Positions 55,951 to 64,000 of a stretch of 64,000 nucleotides of DNA are shown piece by piece. The notes under the pieces were generated by a model that worked only from the letters and a program-made list of their open reading frames with translations, made no database searches and was not told the DNA's origin. Numbering within the stretch: position 1 is the first letter of the stretch; each line of letters begins with the position of its first letter. The position numbers and the translations under genes were made by a program. The stretch spans positions 29,958 to 93,957 of the forward strand of contig VWPU01014195.1 of assembly GCA_013398955.1 (NCBI GenBank), read 5' to 3'. This DNA comes from Callaeas wilsoni (taxonomy: Eukaryota; Chordata; Aves; Passeriformes; Callaeidae).

Positions 55951-58740
55951 TATTTCATGCCATCATCAAATATTCACTGCATAAACCAGTTGTTCTGAGA
56001 GGAATATGAATGACTGGAAATATCAACTATTAATTCTGGCCCTTTTCCTATTCAATTCTCCCATTTTCCTACTGGCATCATTTTGAAGAGCATTTGAATA
56101 TAAAATGAGGATTTCCTGCCTGTTTATGCACCTCAGGATGAAAATACAAGGCACAAGACAAGGAATTTAATGTGTTTACCCCACAAACAAGGAATTTCTG
56201 CTCTCCAGGCTTTTGAAATGAACCTCTGGCATTCTGAATTGATGAATTCTGTAACGAATTGATTCCCATTTTCAGTCCCACAGAAAGTTTCTCCACGGTT
56301 TCATCCAAAGCCCGTCGGAAACAACGGAAATTTTTCATTTCCAACGTGGGATTTTGAGTAAGAACCCAAGGAGCCATGAAATGAAGGAAGCTCTCTGAAA
56401 TGAAGGAAGCTCTCTAAAATGAAGCATAAATACGCCCAGAAATCATTTTTAAACTGTTCCAAATTTCATGGAGAATAGGATGATTTGGTTTTTCCTACAG
56501 GATTTTGAAATCCTTTCATGGATTCACAGGCAGGAATGTGATTTCCCACCAGATGTCAGAAGCTGGCTTGAAATGTCTGCACAAAAAAATCTCATTTCTC
56601 TTCTGTTCAGTGACGCAGAATTCCCATCATTCCAGAGGGAAGATCATCATTCCGCACGGATTCATTCTGGCTAGAAAACCACCCCAAGTGATGCTGTTTG
56701 TCTTTTCAAAAAGTGCTAAAAATACACAAAAATTAACAATTTTAAATGCATCTCCAGAAGTTCCTGACTCGGACTTAAAGAGTTTTTGGGGGGTTGTGCA
56801 GCCCTTTGTTCCAAATGCAGGAGGCAACGTGGTGCAGGCTCAATTATTTTTCACTTAATTTAAGATTTTTCCGCTCAGCTTCTGTCTTCCTCTCTCTGTT
56901 CTTCACATAAATACCTATATAAATATATATAAACACATGTTCTGCCATGTCTGTGCATCCATATTCTCCTTTTTTTTTAACGCCGAGACACTTTTCAGCT
57001 TGGAGAAACTCAGCCCCTCTCGGTTAATTCCAGCACCAGGGGCTTTGGGGATGGATTTCAGCATCAATCCCCCAAAGCCTTGTTCCCTCACCCAAGTCAA
57101 TGATCGCATTATTATTTCTTCTTCTGTCTTTGAGGGGCTGATGAGATCATTTATTGTTTTTAAGGGTTAATAGAGCCTGTCAGGGTCTTTTTGCCTCACT
57201 GCTGCTGCAGGATCAGTAACAGCTCCCAGCTCCATGATGCTAAATCAGACCACACTTTCCTGAAGAAAAGAAAAAGGGGGGAAAAAAGCAAATTTAGCAT
57301 GGAGAGAGGAGAAGCAGTTGAGTCTGGTTTAAAGGAAGGGAGGGAGGGAGCCAGGGGGAACAGGGACTAACTTTGGAGAGAAAATAACAAACTTTAAGTC
57401 CTGAGCTCTTTCCTCTATATTGAAAAGGCAGTTTGGAAAGGAAATTAGTAAAAACAAACAGAAGGTGCCAAGGTTTCTTTATCATACCTGGAGTAGGATA
57501 TGCTGAATTCCACAAGGCCTCGAGCTGGCGCCTGGTGCTGCCTCGGAAAAAATGGTACCCACGGCTCTATAAAATGATCTATTGGGACTTCAAAGTCGTG
57601 GCAGCCCCGTGTGGCACAGGATGTGCTCAATTAATTATGTGATTTTTAAATGACAGGGGTTGGGGAAAGTAAAAATAATATAAAAAGGGCAAGGGGAAAA
57701 AAAAAAAGAAAGAAAGAAAAAGAACACGCCGAAGAAGGAAAAAAAAAAAGGTTTTTAAAGAAAATAATATTAGGGGAAAAATGGGAGAAGTAAACTGAAA
57801 GGCCTTGTTGTCTGTCTGCCAAACAGCAGCAGCAGATAAGGGCCGGGGTTGCCGTGGAAACTCAGGCCCGTAGGAGACAGAATCCAATTTCAGAAACCAC
57901 AAAATCAACATAAACGTGTGCAAAAATAAAAAGGTTTGTTTGGCAAGTAATGAGGAGAAGGCTCCCAATGTATAAAGCAGATGAACCGGGGTGACCTCGG
58001 CCAACTCTGAGCCATAATAATGACGATGTCCCACGTAGCCTCGGCACCTCTGGAAGGAGCAGGGCCACCACCACTTCTGATCATCCAATTGCCACCCTTT
58101 TGCTGGAATATCCAGTCCCCCACCGCCCTCTCCCTTTGCCCCTCTGCCCTAAAAAAAAAGGAGCGAGGAAGGAGGAATATTCACTAAAGCACTGGGAGTA
58201 ATCTCATTTTAAAATTCCAAAGAGGATTCAGAGCTGACGCTTTTAATTCAGATTTCACCTATGTGTTGTCCACTAACAGCGGGCAAAATCGTTCTCTATA
58301 AAAATAATTCCTCCTTTCTTGCCCTCAGTGCGGCCAGAGAAAAGCAGACCTTCAACCATTTCCAAGATAGGAAGACGTGGCAATTACAACTTTTGCAGTT
58401 TGCCTGGGAAAAAAAATGTTTTAGTGACTATCATGACATAAAATCGACATCACTGGAAGGACACTGCAGTGGCAGCCACCAGAACCTTCCAGCACTGACG
58501 TTTCTCACTGCCTGAAGAGCACGGCTGCACAGCCACGTGGGGTTTAAGCTGCTCTAACAAGAAAAGGGCTGGAGCTTGAGGGGGAGGATGTGGGATTCAT
58601 TTTTTCACAGTTTATGTGTCCCCAATACTTTTTGTTTTATGAGTGTTTTCACAAGCACAGTAGCCTTGTCCTTCTCCAGCCCTTAAATTGGGGGTTCAGT
58701 TCATGTTTTACCCCCAAACTGCTCGATTTTCTGTCATTTC
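55951..58740. other. unique non-coding DNA, about 2.8 kb
   Basis: No gene is recognised. Contains a two-copy 19-bp repeat (56378-56415) and a purine-rich stretch at about 57650-57790. Confidence 0.45.
56378..56415. repeat. two exact 19-bp tandem copies
   Basis: GAAATGAAGGAAGCTCTCT occurs at 56378-56396 and 56397-56415. A third, degenerate start (AAAATGAAGC) follows. Confidence 0.92.
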
Positions 58741-58958
58741 CATAGAATCACGGGGTGGTTCGGGTTGGAAGGAACCTCAAAGCTCATTTTGAAGCCATGG
58801 GCAGGGACACCTCCCACTGTCCCAGGGTGCTCCAGCCTGGCCTTGGGCACTGCCAGGGATCCAGGGGCAGCGACAGCTGCTCGGGGCACTCTGTGCCAGG
58901 GCCTTCCCGCCCTCCTGGGGAACAATTCCTTCCCAAAATCCCATCTAACCCTGCCCTA
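58741..58958 (-). mobile_element. CR1 LINE 3'-end fragment, antisense
   Basis: CATAGAATCACGGGGTGGTT, CGGGTTGGAAGGAACCTCAA, CCATGGGCAGGGACACCTCC, GGCCTTGGGCACTGCCAGGG and CAATTCCTTCCCAAAATCCC then ATCTAACCCTGCCC follow antisense CR1 order. Short internal deletions are visible after AAGCTCATTT and at GTGCTCCAGCCTGG. Confidence 0.95.
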
Positions 58959-59774
58959 CAAACTCCTGGGCAGCACAACTGAGATCTTGGGCACTGCAGA
59001 CACCTGGGGACTCTCTAACCCCATCCAAGGTCGCCTTTGTTAGGGAAAAAAACCTCATGATGGAGCACAGAGGCAAGAGACTGAGGAAAACCTAAGCTGA
59101 GAAATGCCAGAACATCCCTCATTGTTACAAATAATTGGTATTTTCAGCCAAATTCGGAGCAGCTTTTCAGGGGTTTGAGGGAAAAGCGTTTCTGTGTCAC
59201 CGTTTGAGCTGAAAGAGCAGCAGGGACAGCCTGGGGTGGCCGTGTGGGGACAAGCCAGGACAATGTGGGGCCACAGCTGGGCTTGGCAGGGATTTTCCCC
59301 CGTCCCCATCCCCAGACTCGCCCTGTCAGCACAGCCGGGGGTGGCTCGCTCGCCATCGGCGTGCCACATTTGTCACCTGGCCTCTAATGTCCCAGCGAAG
59401 GGAGCGGTGCCAGGTTCCCACACTGGGAGCAAACACCGGCAGGGTTTGTTTGTCCTCGTCACCCGCGTGCTGCCCGGCTTTCCGGGAGCTCTTCCTCCCG
59501 CAGGCATTCCGTGTTTGTTTGTCCGCGTGAGCCCGAGATCCGCGGGAGGGGACGAAGGGCCGAGGATCCCCCGCAGACCCCGGCAGCCGCCAGAGCCCAG
59601 GGGTGGCAGCGGAGCGGGCGCGAGGATTGGGAATAAAGAGCTCCACGTTCCCACGCAGAGTTATTCCGGCCTGGACTTCCCAAAAGCACCCACACGGTTG
59701 GACACGTCGGGATTTTTGCGTGGTCAAGTGGGCCCTGCTGCGTTCTGAGGGCTCCCGGGTAGCTGTGGCCTGAG
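58959..59774. other. unique non-coding DNA with a CpG-dense patch
   Basis: 59451-59640 has about 21 CpGs by eye, for example CCGCGTGAGCCCGAGATCCG, well above the surroundings. A TTTGTTTGTCC motif occurs twice (about 59447 and 59514). The longest frame here is a 184-codon + frame (59194-59748) opposed by minus frames. No gene is recognised, but a CpG island is possible. Confidence 0.35.
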
Positions 59775-60411
59775 GATGGGACTCAGCTCCCCAAAAAGGA
59801 GCTCCTAAGCCATGGGCAGACACCAAAAATCAGTGCCAGCCCTTCCACCGAGCTCCAGAAGCCAGGGAAGAAGAATTGCTTCTTCTCTGCTCCACCAGGA
59901 TGGGACTCGCTCCTAACCCAGAGGCAGACACCAAAAATCAGTGCCAGGCCCTCCACTGAGCTGCAGAGGCTGAGGAAAGAGAAATTCTCCTTCTCTGCTG
60001 CACATTTCCACCAGGATGGGACTCAGCTCCCCAAAAACGAGCTCCTAACCCACAGGCAGACACCAAAAATCAGTGCCAGGCCCTCCACTGAGCTGCAGAG
60101 GCTGAGGAAAGAGAAATTCTCCTTCTCTGCTGCACATTTCCACCAGGATGGGACTCAGCTCCCCAAAAACGAGCTCCTAACCCACAGGCAGACACCAAAA
60201 ATCAGTGCCAGGCCCTCCACTGAGCTGCAGAGGCTGAGGAAAGAGAAATTCTCCTTCTCTGCTGCACATTTCCACCAGGATGGGACTCAGCTCCCCAAAA
60301 ACGAGCTCCTAACCCACAGGCAGACACCAAAAATCAGTGCCAGGCCCTCCACTGAGCTGCAGAGGCTGAGGAAAGAGAAATTCTCCTTCTCTGCTGCACA
60401 TTTCCACCAGG
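59775..60411. repeat. 132-bp tandem array, five copies
   Basis: Units start GATGGGACTCAGCTCCCC at 59775, 59899, 60015, 60147 and 60279. The last three are identical 132-bp copies. The first is diverged (about 124 bp) and the second has a deletion (about 116 bp). Each contains CAGACACCAAAAATCAGTGC and CTGCACATTTCCACCAG. The gradient from diverged left copies to identical right copies indicates recent amplification on the right side. I do not recognise a transposon source. Confidence 0.97.
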
Positions 60412-63233
60412 CCAAATATAATGAGGGCCTATATTTTAATGGGCAGTAATGTTTAATATTTGACATTAGGTAAATACGCTCTCCACGCCGCCAGAATAAT
60501 TTCACACAGCTTTAGGGTGGAGCTTTGAAAAGCTGCTGGGTAATGGAGTTCAAACCCGGCTGTGCTCAAGGCTGGGACTGTTTGGAAAGTCCCACCCTTA
60601 ATCTGGGATCGTTACAAACCTTTCCCAGCCTGTAAATCTTCAGGTTTGGGAGAATGGTTCCACCGAAAAAATAAAAACCCAGCACCTGAGGTCAGATTTT
60701 GTAAGGGTGGGGGTGTTCCTGAGGACAAGCAGTGATGTCACAGCAGGGAAAATTTCTATTTCTGTTAAAAAAAAAAAAAAAAGGCAAAAAAGCCTTGGCA
60801 ATGCATAGCCATGGAAAAGGACATAGAGAGCAAAAATATAGAGCTGAAATGTAAATAGGTTTAGTAAAATATGGCTCCAGGTTTGTCCATGCCCCACAAA
60901 AGGGCTTGAAATATCTGGATATATTGTAATGTCTTTTTTTTAAAATTTTTTAAGTACTTTAGCAGTCTATCTATGGCAGTTCAGTGGATATGAGCAGCAG
61001 GGCTGGGTTTAAAATGATGGATATTTTAGAATGGAGCTATAAATCTTTCCAGGCTCCCAATCTGCTTCCTTTCGAAAAATGGGTGATGGCAAATGGAAAT
61101 TTACAGCTGTAAGGAATCGTGTTTGGTGTCGATGCAGCAAACATGGAACTGCTCCTTTTGAGGGGTGGTTCTCCCCACCAGCCTCAAATCAGATGGGAAA
61201 GATCCATAAAAAGGTTTATGGAGAGGATGCACTGATCCAACAGGGATTAACACCTTCAAAATGCTGCCTAGTGCACAGGAGAACCTCAAATCGATTCAAT
61301 GAAACAATAAAGAATTTATTAAATAGGGCAAACTTTAGAAAAAAATGGAAGTGATGGGGGATTTTTGAGCAGCAAATCAGCTTTCCTGAATTGGTGCCTG
61401 GACTGCAGCAATTTCAAGGTCTAGGTTTGGTGGGATCAGAGCGAATCCAAAGCGATTCCAGTGTCAATCCAGCTGCTGCTCCCCTTTTCCTGAGAACGTT
61501 CACCACCATTCCCTGGGTTTTCCCGGGGCTCCGATTGGAGGGAGGAGGCAAAACGTAGGATGAGCAGGGCAGTGAAAGCAGCTCCGGGCTTCACCCACCC
61601 TCACGTGGCTCCGCCGTAACGCCGGGGCCGTTTGGGGCACACACCAGGCCCTGGGGATGGCTCCTGCTCCCAAGGAGCGACCTCCTTTCAGGGCTCTCCT
61701 GTGCTTCCTCACACGTCTCCTCCACTAGTTTTCTGCTCCAGCTGATAACAACGTAATGAATTCTCCTGAAATAAAATAACGGAGCCTCCTTAAACCACAA
61801 CATTGAGAGCCTGACTCGTTTTTCGAAAGAAAATTAAAAGAGCCCGTTCTGTGATTGATTCTCTCTTGCTGCCCGTGCGAGGCAGAGTTTATTCTTCCAT
61901 TAAAATTCAGCTGCTCTCCGAGCACAAGGAAGAAAAATGCCTGCAAACACCACATTTGTTAGGGCTGGCTGAGGTGGAATAATCTTCAAGGAGCATCTTT
62001 TCCTGTTTAATCCATCTCCCAAAGCTGTGCTGCCTCAGTAGGGGTATTTTTCAGGAATAAAGCAGCAATCAGAGGTGCTTCAGCTCTCCCTGACTCAGTC
62101 CCCAGCCTGGTCTGGGCGATGGAGTTGGGTGGGTGCTGAGGATGTTTGCTGCCCAGTGTCTCACCCCAGAACAGCACCAAGCTGAAAACCAGGCAGTGAA
62201 ATGAGCTCTGCTTTTGGTGAGGTTGATTAAGCAAGACAAAATCAATTAATGTCTGAGACCTCACAGGTTTCTGGAGGCAAATTGTTCCAATTACCAGCAC
62301 CTGAGAGCAAATTGGGAGCAATTAAAAGGAGCAGCTGGGATTTCACTGAGTTACTCTTGTCACTGTCATCTCCATTCCATTTTAGGCTCATTAAAAAGGT
62401 ATTTTGCCTGGTAAATATTTCTTTAAGGGTGGCATTTTTCATTTGAAATAGTTACAACCACACTTTGTACATTTGGAAATATTCCCTGAAGTGGAGATGG
62501 GTGAGGGCTGTGAGCGTTTTATACTGACTGTGGTTCAGGTGAAACCTCTGGAGGGGCTATTGCTGCCACAAATTCCAAGAGCTGATTTGCCTGAGAAGGC
62601 TCTGGAAAATCCAGAGCTCTGTGCACAGCTTTGGCCTTCCTGCAACGCCTCTCTCAGAAAGACACAGAAAAATCAATTTTTTCTCCATCATCTGCCCTGA
62701 AACAAAGCAACGGGGTCTGGTTTTATTGGGAAACGCTCCCACAAACCACACCTGAGCCCAGGGAAGGCTTTGGTCGAGGATCTTTGAAACATGAATTAAT
62801 CCCACCTCTCTCCAGTTCTCACCCAGAACTTGGGGATTTAGATTTCAATTACTCAGCATCACACAGGAAACAGGAATCCAAATTTCTGATATTCCCTAAG
62901 AGACTTCACCACCTTTAACTCATTCCAACCAAAAGACAAATCCACTCTCCACTGTCAAATCCAACTTTCCCCATCTGACTTCTCCTTCCTGTCAGCAGTC
63001 ATTCTGCTCCAGGCCTTTTCCCATCTGCATTCCCAAATCTTTTGGATATTCCCCATCACCTGCACCTGCAGTCTCAGGCACTGCCTCATCCCAGTGCTTT
63101 GGGTGCTGGGGTTTCCTTGGAGCTGTTCCGTGGTGGAAGGGTTCCTGCCAAGCAGGGAATGTTCCTGGACAGTGGGAGGTGGGATCAGCCCCAGGAGTGG
63201 GGAGGAACAAAGGCACTTTTCCTGGATTTTGCC
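60412..63233. other. unique non-coding DNA, about 2.8 kb
   Basis: No gene or transposon is recognised. A 16-nt A run lies at 60767-60782. Confidence 0.45.
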
Positions 63234-63508
63234 CATGGATTGATCATCTCTTCACCCAGTCCCCACCACTGCTGAATCCAAATCCCTTTGTAAAAGTGGA
63301 GGCAAATCCCATCAGCAGCGAAGTTGGGCACAAATGTCCGCAGGGAGGGGTTTTTGGCAAGAGAGGCCTTTGCAGCCATGGCACATCACTGCCCAAACCC
63401 ATCCTGTTGGGGACAAGGCAGAGAGCAGTTGGTGGAGATCACGGAATCATGGAATCATTAATGTTGGAAAAGACCACCATGGTCACCATTAAATCGTGTC
63501 CCCAAGTG
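63234..63508. repeat. interspersed duplicated segment, copy B (partner at 48729-49009)
   Basis: Direct-orientation copy about 14.5 kb from copy A, nearly identical across non-CR1 sequence (63234-63437) and into CR1 (from 63438). Copy B continues into CR1 beyond the shared part, so it probably represents the source or less truncated version. Confidence 0.9.
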
Positions 63509-63611
63509 CCACATCCACAGGTTTTTTTGGACACTTCTGGGGATGGTGACTCCACCACTTCCCTGGGCAGCCCATTCCAAAGCCTCACAATCCATTTGGT
63601 GAAGAAATTCT
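63438..63611 (-). mobile_element. CR1 LINE 3'-end fragment, antisense
   Basis: ATCACGGAATCATGGAATCA, AATGTTGGAAAAGACCACCA, CACTTCTGGGGATGGTGACT, CCACCACTTCCCTGGGCAGC, CCATTCCAAAGCCTCACAA and GTGAAGAAATTCT follow an antisense CR1 of the GTTGGAAAAGACC subfamily. The first 70 bp are shared with the copy at 48939-49009. Confidence 0.92.
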
Positions 63612-64000
63612 GGGAGATGTGGCACTATAGCGGGCAGATGGAGAGGGGACGGGAATTCCTGTCTGGAAGTGCAGCAGGAATGTGTTCCTGTGTAAAGGAA
63701 CGTGGGAGGTGGGCAAGACCCCTCCTCAGGGAAATGGGAAGGAGAGACCAGGCTGCAGCTCCAAGCAGGACTACGGAAAAGATAGGGAGAATCAAAGCCA
63801 AACTTTTCGGGGAGTCAGGAGTGCCTTTGCAGTTGGGCATTTCAAAGGTTAAGAGTGTCCCCAGTGAAACGCCGGCTGTTGGACTGGGAGGGGCCACCCC
63901 AGGCAAAAAAAGCAAACTGAAAAATAAGCCTCACACCCACCAGCCTGCCACCAAATGTGCCCTGTCATGCCGAGGGACTGCTGGAGGAGAGGAGAGGAGA
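63612..64000. other. right window edge, unique non-coding sequence
   Basis: No gene is recognised. It ends in GGAGAGGAGAGGAGA, possibly the start of a GGAGA-type repeat cut by the window edge. Confidence 0.45.

Noticed and set aside
60548..60565. B-box-like GTTCAAACCCGG
   Set aside because: No A box at the right spacing, no tRNA-like fold and no SINE structure around it.
1..64000. CRISPR arrays, operons, bacterial or phage genes
   Set aside because: The tandem arrays have no unique spacers, there is no dense co-directional gene layout, and the CR1 and LTR content is that of a vertebrate genome.

Overview
This window looks like nuclear DNA from a bird, probably a passerine. The evidence is the repeat content. 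Interspersed repeats are overwhelmingly CR1 LINE 3' ends in both orientations, there is one retroviral LTR with avian-type features, and I saw no Alu, L1 or B1-like sequence. Gene density is very low. I found no protein-coding gene, rRNA, tRNA or CRISPR array that I can defend. Nearly all long open frames come from stop-free tandem repeats or from fortuitous frames in GC-rich sequence.

Layout. 1-6 kb: an old 191-bp tandem duplication, a 213-nt pure purine tract made of two hexamer arrays, three CR1 pieces and a CATCTT microsatellite. 6-9 kb: an AT-rich perfect inverted repeat and a CpG-rich minisatellite of nine identical 61-bp units. 9-16 kb: mostly unique DNA with small microsatellites. 16.4-17.6 kb: a CR1 3' end in which an internal 40-bp segment has been amplified into about 23 tandem copies. 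17.6-31 kb: unique sequence, a 2x30-bp GC-rich repeat beside homeodomain-like motifs, four CR1 pieces and a small CpG-dense patch. 31.7-33.4 kb: a GC/CpG-enriched block holding the longest non-repetitive open frame (262 codons), the only place I would look first for an unannotated transcript. 34-49 kb: unique sequence, five CR1 fragments and the first copy of a 280-bp duplicated segment. 53-56 kb: a rearranged interval with a pair of about 205-bp direct repeats 2.33 kb apart, a probable solo LTR between them, a small imperfect duplication with an undetermined base, and a 10-bp-phased array. 58-64 kb: a CR1, a CpG-dense patch, a 132-bp tandem array, and the second copy of the 280-bp segment ending in CR1.

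There are no genes here to assemble into a pathway. The biology visible is repeat biology: CR1 insertion, conversion of a transposon fragment into a minisatellite, tandem arrays with potential for unusual DNA structure, and local duplication. The unique stretches may contain regulatory elements, but that needs comparison with other genomes that I could not run.
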